Source: Flavobacterium oreochromis (lineage in GTDB: Bacteria > Bacteroidota > Bacteroidia > Flavobacteriales > Flavobacteriaceae). Taken from it: a stretch of 64,000 bases of DNA. Shown here in pieces: positions 38,755 through 51,523 of the stretch. How positions within the stretch are numbered: position 1 is the stretch's first letter; every line of letters begins with the position of its first letter. Made by a program: the position numbers and the translations under genes. The notes below the pieces were generated by a model. It had not been told where the DNA came from, did no database searches, and worked only from the letters and a program-made list of their open reading frames with translations. The DNA is taken from the NCBI RefSeq assembly GCF_019565455.1, contig NZ_CP067377.1, positions 1,990,001 to 2,054,000 on the forward strand, in the 5' to 3' direction.

Positions 38755-41700
38755 CTTAACATCTAAACTGTATTGTATTTTACTCCTTTTTAGTTTATTA
38801 GGATTTTCGCAAAATTGTAAGATTCTCTTGAAAGGGGAAGGGCCTACTTTAAAAGTTTTTACAAATACTAATAAATTAATTTATGACGCAAGGACAAAAG
38901 AATATGAACTTTTAGAGGTTTCAATTAATGATTTTCCTCTACGATTTGAATCTAGACATTATGTGAAAGGTTTTTATAGTAATTTTAATAAAAATTTAAG
39001 AATTGGACCTGATGATTGTCTTCGAAATGATAAAACTTTGATGAGTTATGAAGATTATATTAGTAAAAAAAATCGTTTGCTAGTCGGATGTGATGCAGGA
39101 ATTTTAATCATTCCTTTTATATTGGATTCTAAACAATCGGTAATTGGTAGTTGTGAAACCTTAAGTATAGAAGGTAAGATGATAACTAGTTACTTTTATT
39201 TAGATAATGAATTAAATTGGAAACCATTTCCTAAGGAATATTTGACTTTTTTTGATGATGAAATTACTAGATTAAATTTTAAACCAGAAAAAATATTTGG
39301 TAATAGTTTTTCTGGAAATATAAAAATTAAAGGGCTAATTAGAAAAGAAGAATTATTAGCATTACCTAAAGGTACTCAATTTATATTATATAATAATGGA
39401 GTTCCTAAAAATGTTGATGAATTTGAAACGAATATAGTTATTAATGATATATTTCTTTGTTCAATTCAGATAGTAGATATTAAAGGTAATGCTGTTAAAT
39501 GCGCAGGAGGTTCTGATGGTAGTATAAAATTTAAGTTTGATCGAGATCTCGGATCAGCGGATGAGAAATTAAATTTAATATTGAAGAATTCAAAAGGAGG
39601 GGTTTTAGGTACAAGGTCAGTTTCTGCTTCGGAATTTAACAATAAAAATCAGGAATATATATGGGAAGGAATCCCTTCGGATACCTATATTTTGAATTAT
39701 CAAGTTATAACTAATACTAGTAGTCGTCTTCCCTTAGAGTCTAATCCAATTATAGTTGGTACCCCCGAAGCGCTTTCTTTTACCACCACAGCCATACAAC
39801 CAGTTAGTTGTTATGAAGGGAACAATGGACAATTTATGCTAACCCCAGGTGGTGGTACAGGTAAATACAACTATACAATTAGCAATGTTATCAGTAATCA
39901 AGTGATAGCTACCGGTGAAATAGCGCGTGGAACATCAACTACCTTAACAGGATTAAAAAAAAGGGGAATATAAAATAGAACTAAGAGATGAAAATAATTG
40001 TAGGATTTCAAGTGTAAGTAATCCAACAGGAGGTCAAATTGGCAATGTAATAATCACTGAACCTAACGTTATAGCGGTTAGTTTAGAAAAAGAAAACATA
40101 AAATGTTTTAGTTCAGCAACAGGAAAAATTACAGTAAGAGCAACAAGAGGGAGCGAAACCTTCTTATATAGTAAAGACAACGGTGCAAACTGGGTTGCGA
40201 GCCCCGTTTTTGATAATCTCACTGCAGGTACTTATGGCATAAAAATTAAAGATGCCTCTAATTGTGAAATGAGTATAAATGATGCCACTGCTACAGGAGT
40301 AACTTTAACACAACCCGAGGAGTTGAAAATAGCAACTGTGCTACCTACACATGTGGTATGTAATGGCGAATCTAACGGTAGTATTACCGTTACAGCAACA
40401 GGTGGAGTAGGGAACTATCAGTACCGATTAAAAGGGAAACCTTGGCAATCAACAAACGTCTTTGGAAACCTTTCCGCAGGAGCATATACCCTAGAAGTAC
40501 AAGATCAAAATTTTTGTAACATTCAAACACAACCCATCTCTATTTTACAACCTGCGATACTGAGCTTTGAAATTGAAAAAAGTAGAATCCAATGTCATGG
40601 AGGAAAAGGAAGTATAACCATAGTAAAACCATCGGGAGGCACAGGTCCTTATGAGTATAGTATAGATCAAGTAAGATGGCAAAATAGCCCATTTTTTAAT
40701 AACCTAACAGCAGGTATTTACCAGGTTTCTATACGTGATACAAAAAAATGTCAAGGTGATCCAGCAACTATAGAATTAACAGAGCCAAGTGTTATAACCT
40801 ATGATGTAATTAAAACAGATATTCCGTGCTATAATGAAAGTACAGGGAAAATAGAAGTTTATGCACAAGGCGGAAATTCCAACTATGTTTATAGTAAAGA
40901 CGGAGGATTAAATTGGCAAACAGCCAATACCTTTACTAATTTACCTCATGGGACTTATGCTATTCAGGTAGCCAATCCACTAGATGTAGGTTATTGTATT
41001 GCACCACAAGGAGCAAGCACTGTAGAAATAATAGCACCATCATCAGCCCTTACTTTTACCGCTAGTTTTTCAAATACACTGTGTCAAATAACGGATACAG
41101 CTACCTTGACTATCGTAGCGAATGGAGGTTATGGTAATTATCAATACAGCATTGATAATGGTGTAAGTTGGAGTAATCAAGCCGTTCATTCCGATTTAAA
41201 GGCTAATAATTATAAAGTGTTAGTTCGGGATAGAAAATCGTTACAGGATGCGTATTGTATCAGTAATGGACAAACACTAGAATTAGTAGCACCTTTACAA
41301 GCGACTATAAGTACTCAAGATATTAGCTGTTATGGCGCTAAAAATGGTAAAATAAAAATGGATACACAAGGGGGGACACAACCGTACACCTATTATATAA
41401 ACGGGAGAGTATTTACTACATCCGAAATTCTAATCGAATCAAAAGGGAATTATAGTTGTTATGTACAAGATGCTAAAGGATGTAGGATTAATTTTCCTGA
41501 TCAGCAAATCACCGAGCCCAATTTGCTTACCGCTACGGCTACAATCTATCCAGTAACCAATAGCAGTACCCATGATGGAAAAATCAGTATATCCGCACAA
41601 GGCGGTACAGCACCTTATAGTTACCAATGGATCCCAGATATGGGTAACAATAGTAATCTTGTTAATCTAGGTTATGGTGATTATCAATTAAGTATAACAG

Positions 41701-44017
41701 ATTCGAAAGGTTGTAGATTTACTCAGAATTATAAAGTAGAAACCATTCAGCCCCTATCCGTTAAATTAGATCCAGTAAAAACAAAAGACATCTTAGATTG
41801 TAATGGAAATTCCAATGGGAAATTAAGTATCATAATAGAAGGAGGTCGTCCTAATCCAACAAGTCCTTTTTATAAAATAGAATGGAAAAATGAAAACCAA
41901 GAAGAAATCGGTACCACAGGAACGATTCAAGATTTAAAGGCAGGTAGTTATACAGTTCAAGTTACAGATTATAATACACCAGCTAGTACCATTGAAAAAA
42001 AATATACCATTGTTCAACCTTTAGCAAATTTAAAAGCGCAGTTAAATCAGAGTCAAACGATACTGTGTGCAAATGAATCAACAGCAAAAATTACGGCAAT
42101 AGTAACAGGAGGTACAACACCTTATAGTTATCAATGGGAAAATAATAAAAATACAGTAGTAGGTACAACCTCAGAATTGCTCAATCAGCCAGCAGGTATT
42201 TACAGTTGTAAGATAACCGATGCTAAAAGATGTTTCGTTATAGAAACAATCGATATAAAACAACCTAGCCCACTTGCAGCCACCTTAGAAAAGAAAGACG
42301 TAACCATATACGGTCAAGCTACAGGCGAAATTAGTGTTAAAAATATATTGGGAGGCGTAGCACCTTATCAATACGTACTTAATGGAGGCATAGCACAGGG
42401 CTCGGCTAGTTTTACTGGATTAGTAGCAGGTAATTATACGGTAAATGTTATAGATGCAAATAATTGCAGCCTCGACTTACCCATTACAATCATTCAACCC
42501 GATTTGTTACAAGTAAAGGTAGCCAATCCTACACAATCTGTAATCAAATGTTATGGAGATACAAGTGTGTCCTTACAAGCTAATGCAATAGGAGGCGTAG
42601 CCCCTTATTTTTATAAATGGAAAAAAATGGAAACCTAATTTCTAATGCAGAATTTTCTGAAATTAAAGGATTAGGAGCAGGTTTATATGAAGTAGAGGTA
42701 AAAGATAGCAAAGGAGCTCTTGAGCAGGCTCAGTATCAAGTAATACAACCCCAAGCCTTAAAAGCCACCTATACGGTATCCCCTGTTTCCTGTGCAAACC
42801 CATTAGGAGGACGCATCCAGTTAAATGTAGAAGGAGGTAGCCAACCCTATCATTACAAATGGAATACGAATTATTCAGGGACTAATGTAACCCCAAGTGA
42901 TAAATTTAATCAATTAACAAACATAGGATTAGGAGTTTATAACGTAACGATAACTGATGCTCAAGGCTGTAAGATCGATCTTACAGGATTGCAAGTAGGT
43001 TCCAGTGGAGGGTTAGAATTAAATGCAACAGTAAAAGATGTAAGTTGTGGAGAGACAAATAATGGAAGTATTTTGATAAACCCCTTAGGAGGTACCGGTA
43101 ATTACACAATTGATTGGGCCGATAGTTCATTTACAGGATTATCATTAACTAACTTATCCCCTAGAACATACATTGGAACATTAATAGATAGAGGAAGTAA
43201 TTGTCGTTTACCATTTTCATTAGTAGTAAATGGGAGTAGCCCTTTAGTTGTAAATTTAGGAGAAGACGTAGTATTATGTAAAGGACAAAGCCATCTAATA
43301 GATGCCCAATTAAATGATAGCAAATTAAGATACAATTGGACATCAAGTAATGGATTTAGTTCAAATGAATCAAAAGTAAGATTCACACAAAGCGGTATTT
43401 ATAAATTAGAAGTAATAACCATTAATGGCTGTGTCTATAGTGATGAAATAGAAGTAAAATTAGAAGATCAATTGATAGAAGCCAAATTTATGGTAGCCAC
43501 ACAAACATTTAAGAACGAAGAAATTGTTTTTGTAAATATTAGTAATAATACTGATAACCACTATAAATGGAAGCTTCCACCAAGTGCAAAAATTGTATCA
43601 GAGACCCCAGAAAACGTAGTAGCTATATTCAATGAAACAGGTAAATACAAAATAGGTATAGAATGTAATAATGCCCAAGGGTGTAATATAGAAGAGTATA
43701 ATGAGATTATAGTAGAAGAAAATAAAGGAGAGCCCATACGGGATGAAAAAGCTATTTTTGTGAAACAATTTACGGTTTATCCCAATCCAGTTTCCACTTC
43801 AGATCACGAGTTACAGGTAGAAGTAGAATTAGCTTTTGAACAACCTTTAACACTTTCATTGTATCGAATAGAAACAGGCGCGTTAATCAATCAAATAGAA
43901 AAACCCGCTAGTAAAAAACATAAAGAACGTATAGATTTTAATTACGCATCAGGAACGTATTATATTATTATGAAAACAAAAGGTGCAGTACAAGCGAAGA
44001 AAATTATTAGGAAGTAG
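38738..44017 (+). CDS. SprB-repeat adhesin with T9SS sorting domain, copy 1 (two frameshifts)
   Basis: Joined across an A8 run at 39955-39962 (seven needed) and an A7 run at about 42620 (eight needed), this is about 1760 aa. Signal peptide ('LYCILLLFSLLGFSQ'), a unique N-terminal region of about 235 aa, then about 15 SprB-type repeats, each with a Cys start and a GG-x-P-Y-x-Y core: 'CNGESNGSITVTATGGVGNY', 'CYGAKNGKIKMDTQGGTQPY' and similar. Two PKD-like domains follow, and the C-terminus 'FTVYPNPVSTSD...' to 'GTYYIIMKTKG' is a type A T9SS sorting domain. SprB-type adhesins move along the cell surface in gliding flavobacteria. It overlaps the gene before it, and a near-identical copy follows. 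Confidence 0.88.
39494..44016 (+). repeat. 4.5-kb direct repeat, copy 1
   Basis: From GTTAAATGCGCAGGAGG at 39494 to the end of adhesin 1, the sequence matches 44771-49291 almost base for base (offset 5277, falling to 5275 after the poly-A difference). Visible differences are few and clustered (near 39715, 41520-41600 and 41805). Confidence 0.95.
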
Positions 44018-44035
44018 AATAATAAAAAGAAATTG

Positions 44036-47000
44036 ATGGGACAATTTGTAAAAAAGAGAAAAGATAGAATTATTACAAATAAATTATTATTCATATTACT
44101 GTTCTTATCTCAAATTTTAATTGGGCAAACTAGAAAAGTTTTAGTGGTATTAAAAAATCAGAATCCAAAAATAACTCCTGAACTTTATTTTGATTTGGGT
44201 TTCAAATCATACGTTATTAGTAAAAAATCAATAATTGTAGACATGATTGAGGTTGAGCCCAGAGTATTTCCATTAAAGATGTTCTTATCTCAGACATTAG
44301 AAAGAGGAGTTAATTGCCCACTAGGTCCCAATATTAATAAAATTTTCTCTTTAGAAGAATTTAACTCATTTACTAATATAAATCTAAATGTTTGTAATAA
44401 TGGATCTGCATATTTATCAAATTTTGAATTAAAACAACCGTTTAAATCAATAGTATGTATTGAAGATAATATTGTGTTAAATAAATCCAATGTTACTAAT
44501 TTTAAATTCAGACTTAAAGGTCAGGATTGGGAAGATTTACCTCAAAATTTATTTGATAAAGCAAATCAAGGTTTTAAAATTTCTGAAATTTTAAAAATTC
44601 CTTCAAATTATATTGGAAATATTGATTTTAAAGGAGTTTTAATAGTTAAAAATAAATATCCTTTGGGAACTATTTTTTTAGATCCCACTCAACCAAGTTT
44701 CGAAACTAATATTATAACCTATACAATTACTTCGTGTTCTCTAAAATTATTATCATCCTTACCTAATATGGTTAAATGCGCAGGAGGTTCTGATGGTAGT
44801 ATACGATTCAAGTTTGATCGAGATCTCGAATCAGCGGATGAGAAATTAAATTTAATATTGAAGAATTCAAAAGGAGGGGTTTTAGGTACAAGGTCAGTTT
44901 CTGCTTCGGAATTTAACAATAAAAATCAGGAATATATATGGGAAGGAATCCCTTCGGATACCTATATTTTGAATTATCAAGTTATAAAGAATAATAATGG
45001 GAGTATTCCCTTAGAGTCTAATCCAATTATAGTTGGCACCCCCGAAGCGCTTTCTTTTACCACCACAGCCATACAACCAGTTAGTTGTTATGAAGGGAAC
45101 AATGGACAATTTATGCTAACCCCAGGTGGTGGTACAGGTAAATACAACTATACAATTAGCAATGTTATCAGTAATCAAGTGATAGCTACCGGTGAAATAG
45201 CGCGTGGAACATCAACTACCTTAACAGGATTAAAAAAGGGGAATATAAAATAGAACTAAGAGATGAAAATAATTGTAGGATTTCAAGTGTAAGTAATCCA
45301 ACAGGAGGTCAAATTGGCAATGTAATAATCACTGAACCTAACGTTATAGCGGTTAGTTTAGAAAAAGAAAACATAAAATGTTTTAGTTCAGCAACAGGAA
45401 AAATTACAGTAAGAGCAACAAGAGGGAGCGAAACCTTCTTATATAGTAAAGACAACGGTGCAAACTGGGTTGCGAGCCCCGTTTTTGATAATCTCACTGC
45501 AGGTACTTATGGCATAAAAATTAAAGATGCCTCTAATTGTGAAATGAGTATAAATGATGCCACTGCTACAGGAGTAACTTTAACACAACCCGAGGAGTTG
45601 AAAATAGCAACTGTGCTACCTACACATGTGGTATGTAATGGCGAATCTAACGGTAGTATTACCGTTACAGCAACAGGTGGAGTAGGGAACTATCAGTACC
45701 GATTAAAAGGGAAACCTTGGCAATCAACAAACGTCTTTGGAAACCTTTCCGCAGGAGCATATACCCTAGAAGTACAAGATCAAAATTTTTGTAACATTCA
45801 AACACAACCCATCTCTATTTTACAACCTGCGATACTGAGCTTTGAAATTGAAAAAAGTAGAATCCAATGTCATGGAGGAAAAGGAAGTATAACCATAGTA
45901 AAACCATCGGGAGGCACAGGTCCTTATGAGTATAGTATAGATCAAGTAAGATGGCAAAATAGCCCATTTTTTAATAACCTAACAGCAGGTATTTACCAGG
46001 TTTCTATACGTGATACAAAAAAATGTCAAGGTGATCCAGCAACTATAGAATTAACAGAGCCAAGTGTTATAACCTATGATGTAATTAAAACAGATATTCC
46101 GTGCTATAATGAAAGTACAGGGAAAATAGAAGTTTATGCACAAGGCGGAAATTCCAACTATGTTTATAGTAAAGACGGAGGATTAAATTGGCAAACAGCC
46201 AATACCTTTACTAATTTACCTCATGGGACTTATGCTATTCAGGTAGCCAATCCACTAGATGTAGGTTATTGTATTGCACCACAAGGAGCAAGCACTGTAG
46301 AAATAATAGCACCATCATCAGCCCTTACTTTTACCGCTAGTTTTTCAAATACACTGTGTCAAATAACGGATACAGCTACCTTGACTATCGTAGCGAATGG
46401 AGGTTATGGTAATTATCAATACAGCATTGATAATGGTGTAAGTTGGAGTAATCAAGCCGTTCATTCCGATTTAAAGGCTAATAATTATAAAGTGTTAGTT
46501 CGGGATAGAAAATCGTTACAGGATGCGTATTGTATCAGTAATGAACAAACACTAGAATTAGTAGCACCTTTACAAGCGACTATAAGTACTCAAGATATTA
46601 GCTGTTATGGCGCTAAAAATGGTAAAATAAAAATGGATACACAAGGGGGGACACAACCGTACACCTATTATATAAACGGGAGAGTATTTACTACATCCGA
46701 AATTCTAATCGAATCAAAAGGGAATTATAGTTGTTATGTACAAGATGCTAAAGGATGTAGGATTAATTTTCCTGATCAGCAAATCACCGAGCCTAATCCT
46801 CTTACCGCTGTGGCTAGCATCTATCCAGTAACCAATAGCAGTACCCATGATGGAAAAATCAGTATATTCGCACAAGGCGGTACAGCACCTTATAGTTACC
46901 AATGGATCCCAGATATGGGTAACAATAGTAATCTTGTTAATCTAGGTTATGGTGATTATCAATTAAGTATAACAGATTCGAAAGGTTGTAGATTTACTCA

Positions 47001-49292
47001 GAATTATAAAGTAGAAACCATTCAGCCCCTATCCGTTAAATTAGATCCAGTAAAAACAAAAGACATCTTAGATTGTTATGGAGATTCCAATGGAAAATTA
47101 AGTATCATAATAGAAGGAGGTCGTCCTAATCCAACAAGTCCTTTTTATAAAATAGAATGGAAAAATGAAAACCAAGAAGAAATCGGTACCACAGGAACGA
47201 TTCAAGATTTAAAGGCAGGTAGTTATACAGTTCAAGTTACAGATTATAATACACCAGCTAGTACCATTGAAAAAAAATATACCATTGTTCAACCTTTAGC
47301 AAATTTAAAAGCGCAGTTAAATCAGAGTCAAACGATACTGTGTGCAAATGAATCAACAGCAAAAATTACGGCAATAGTAACAGGAGGTACAACACCTTAT
47401 AGTTATCAATGGGAAAATAACAAAAATACAGTAGTAGGTACAACCTCAGAATTGCTCAATCAGCCAGCAGGTATTTACAGTTGTAAGATAACCGATGCTA
47501 AAAGATGTTTCGTTATAGAAACAATCGATATAAAACAACCTAGCCCACTTGCAGCCACCTTAGAAAAGAAAGACGTAACCATATACGGTCAAGCTACAGG
47601 CGAAATTAGTGTTAAAAATATATTGGGAGGCGTAGCACCTTATCAATACGTACTTAATGGAGGCATAGCACAGGGCTCGGCTAGTTTTACTGGATTAGTA
47701 GCAGGTAATTATACGGTAAATGTTATAGATGCAAATAATTGCAGCCTCGACTTACCCATTACAATCATTCAACCCGATTTGTTACAAGTAAAGGTAGCCA
47801 ATCCTACACAATCTGTAATCAAATGTTATGGAGATACAAGTGTGTCCTTACAAGCTAATGCAATAGGAGGCGTAGCCCCTTATTTTTATAAATGGAAAAA
47901 AATGGAAACCTAATTTCTAATGCAGAATTTTCTGAAATTAAAAGATTAGGAGCAGGTTTATATGAAGTAGAGGTAAAAGATAGCAAAGGAGCTCTTGAGC
48001 AGGCTCAGTATCAAGTAATACAACCCCAAGCCTTAAAAGCCACCTATACGGTATCCCCTGTTTCCTGTGCAAACCCATTAGGAGGACGCATCCAGTTAAA
48101 TGTAGAAGGAGGTAGCCAACCCTATCATTACAAATGGAATACGAATTATTCAGGGACTAATGTAACCCCAAGTGATAAATTTAATCAATTAACAAACATA
48201 GGATTAGGAGTTTATAACGTAACGATAACTGACGCTCAAGGCTGTAAGATCGATCTTACAGGATTGCAAGTAGGTTCCAGTGGAGGGTTAGAATTAAATG
48301 CAACAGTAAAAGATGTAAGTTGTGGAGAGACAAATAATGGAAGTATTTTGATAAACCCCTTAGGAGGTACCGGTAATTACACAATTGATTGGGCCGATAG
48401 TTCATTTAGAGGATTATCATTAACTAACTTATCCCCTAGAACATACATTGGAACATTAATAGATAGAGGAAGTAATTGTCGTTTACCATTTTCATTAGTA
48501 GTAAATGGGAGTAGCCCTTTAGTTGTAAATTTAGGAGAAGACGTAGTATTATGTAAAGGACAAAGCCATCTAATAGATGCCCAATTAAATGATAGCAAAT
48601 TAAGATACAATTGGACATCAAGTAATGGATTTAGTTCAAATGAATCAAAAGTAAGATTCACACAAAGCGGTATTTATAAATTAGAAGTAATAACCATTAA
48701 TGGCTGTGTCTATAGTGATGAAATAGAAGTAAAATTAGAAGATCAATTGATAGAAGCCAAATTTATGGTAGCCACACAAACATTTAAGAACGAAGAAATC
48801 GTTTTTGTAAATATTAGTAATAATACTGATAACCACTATAAATGGAAGCTTCCACCAAGTGCAAAAATTGTATCAGAGACCCCAGAAAACGTAGTAGCTA
48901 TATTCAATGAAACAGGTAAATACAAAATAGGTATAGAATGTAATAATGCCCAAGGGTGTAATATAGAAGAGTATAATGAGATTATAGTAGAAGAAAATAA
49001 AGGAGAGCCCATACGGGATGAAAAAGCTATTTTTGTCAAACAATTTACGGTTTATCCCAATCCAGTTTCCACTTCAGATCACGAGTTACAGATAGAAGTA
49101 GAGTTAGCTTTTGAACAACCCTTAACACTTTCATTGTATCGAATAGAAACAGGCGCGTTAATCAATCAAATAGAAAAACCCGCTAGTAAAAAACATAAAG
49201 AACGTATAGATTTTAATTACGCATCAGGAACGTATTATATTATTATGAAAACAAAAGGTGCAGTACAAGCGAAGAAAATTATTAGGAAGTAA
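44036..49292 (+). CDS. SprB-repeat adhesin with T9SS sorting domain, copy 2 (two frameshifts)
   Basis: I use the ATG at 44036 (a TTG at 44033 precedes it), 18 bases after adhesin 1. The N-terminal 245 aa ('NKLLFILLFLSQILIGQT' signal peptide, then a region with 'NLNVCNNGSAYLSNFEL') show no likeness to those of adhesin 1, while everything from 'MVKCAGGSDGSI' on is nearly identical: about 15 SprB repeats, two PKD-like domains and a type A sorting domain. The frame is broken at 45232-45237 (A6, seven needed) and about 47895 (A7, eight needed). Joined length is about 1752 aa. The T9SS carries it across the outer membrane and anchors it. Confidence 0.88.
44771..49291 (+). repeat. 4.5-kb direct repeat, copy 2
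   Basis: Second copy of the 39494-44016 sequence. Recombination between the copies would delete or duplicate one adhesin and exchange N-termini. Confidence 0.95.
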
Positions 49293-49405
49293 ATCTTTGT
49301 TTTTAATAAATAAAAATATCAAACTTATTTATACATCAATACTTTTAAAAATTATAACATAAATACTACCAATTAGTAAGATTTAAAAAATAATTGGAAG
49401 AAAAA

Positions 49406-51498
49406 ATGAATAAAACAATAATGAATAATCAGATTAAAAAGAATTATATCCTATTTAGTATTCTATTTATAACCATAACTACTTTTGGACAAGGAGATAC
49501 TACTTATGTAAAACCCGCTGTAATGGCTAAGGGAAAAATAAAAGAAGGGAAAATTTTGTTAAAATGGAATGTCAACGATCCCTATTTTTGGAAAAAATCA
49601 CTAAAGTCAGGATACAAATTGCAACGTACTACCGTGTTACGTAATGGAGAACCAATTAATAAAGATGAAGTTATAACACTAAAAGAAGTATTAAAGCCAC
49701 TGCCATTAAAAGAATGGGAACCTCTTGTTAAACAAGATTCACTAACTGCTGTATTAGCACAAGCAATTTATGGAGAAGATTTTGAAACCACTCAAAATGA
49801 AAAAGGAATTGCAAAAATGATGTTACTTAATGATCAAAATCAACAAAGATACGGTTTCTCATTAATGGCATCAGAGCAATCTTATTTAGCTACAAAAGCT
49901 GCTGGTTGGGGATATGAAGATACAACTGCAAAACCCAATGAAAAATATGTATACACCATTACTCTGTTAGGCCAAAAAGCAGAAGAAGTTAATCACGGAA
50001 CAGTATATATAGGCTTAGCAGATAAAATAGATACTACACCACCTATAATACCTGAAGCAATTTTTGGAAATCAAACCGTTATGTTATTTTGGGATTTTGT
50101 TTCTCAAAAAGAATTATATTCTTGTTATAATATAGAACGATCAACAGACGGAAAAAACTTCATCAAATTAAATGAAACACCTATTTTTCCTACGTTAAAT
50201 AAATCTTCCTCATATACCACATTTACTGATAAATTACCTGAAAATAATATAAAATATTATTATAGAATAATTGGTATTGATACATTTGGAGATTTTAGTA
50301 CCCCTTCTAAAGTTATTTCAGGAATAGGAGTAGACTTTTTAGAATACTCACCCCAAATAACTGCAAAAGCAGCATTAGATGATGAAACCGTAAATTTAGA
50401 ATGGGATTTTCCAGCAGAAGGAGAAAATAAAATTAATGGGTTTAATATTTTACAAGCAGATACCGAAAGTGGTGATTTTCAGTTGGTAAAAAAGGAATTG
50501 TCTCCTGTAACAAGAAAAATAATATTTAAAGTAAAACTAAAACCTTCTAATTATTTTAAAGTACAAGCTGTAGCCAAAAAAGGAGGCTATAAAGAATCCT
50601 ATCCAATGTTAGTTCAACCTATAGATTCAATACCTCCTACCCCCCTATAGGCATACAAGGAACCATTGATACACTAGGAATCGTAAAATTAAGATGGAAA
50701 CCTAATACTGAATCTGATTTCATGGGATACAAAGTTTTTAGAAGTTATGCACAAGATGGTCAATATGTTGAATTAACAAATAAAATAATCATTAATAACT
50801 CTTTTCAAGATTCAATTAATATGAAGGCGTTGAATAAGAAGTATTTTTATCGTCTAAAAGCATTAGATATTCGTTATAATGAGTCCAAATTATCTGATTT
50901 TTTTATAATTACAAAGAAAGATAACATAGCTCCCTCTATACCTGTACTGTCTGATTATAAAATAGCAGAAAAGAAAATCACAATTCATTTTTTACAAAGT
51001 GAATCAGAAGATGTTAAAAAACATACTTTATACAGGAGAAAAGAAAATGAACAAGAATGGAAAATAATTTATGAAACAACAAATCCTAAAGATACAAATT
51101 ATACAGATACTCAAGTAGATGGGAAAAGTAAATATTATTATGCCATGACCGCAACAGATGAAGATGGAAATGAAACAGAACCATCTGATGCACTTATTTT
51201 AGAATCACTACCTCAACTTATAAGACCTGCAATCAATTCATTTTCAGTTATGGTTGATAAAACATCTCGAGCAATAGAACTTTACTGGAACTCTAAAGAT
51301 CAAGATATAGTAGAATATCAACTTTATAAAAGAACAAAAGAAAAACAAAATGTATTATATAAAATATTCCCCTCAGCAAAAAAAAATCAATTTATAGATA
51401 CTTCTCTAAATATTGGAAATATTTATTATTATAACCTTAGAGCACTTTACAAAGATGGTAGTATGAGTGCTTTTAAAGAAGTAAAAGCAGAATTTTAA
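49406..51498 (+). CDS. Secreted fibronectin type III repeat protein (frameshifted near 50645)
   Basis: ATG at 49406, signal peptide ('NYILFSILFITITTFGQ'), then a run of about five FN3-like domains with the typical 'LKWNVNDPYFWKKSLKSGYK', 'VMLFWDFVSQKELYSCYNIE', 'VNLEWDFPAEGENKINGFNI', 'KLRWKPNTESDFMGYKVFRS' and 'IELYWNSKDQDIVEYQLYKR' strands. One C is missing from a C-run at about 50640-50645; restored, the two parts join as one protein of about 698 aa. There is no T9SS domain. By position it may be the linker or surface partner of the barrel encoded 25 bases downstream. Confidence 0.8.
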
Positions 51499-51523
51499 TC
51501 AAAAATCTATTAAGTTTATAAAA

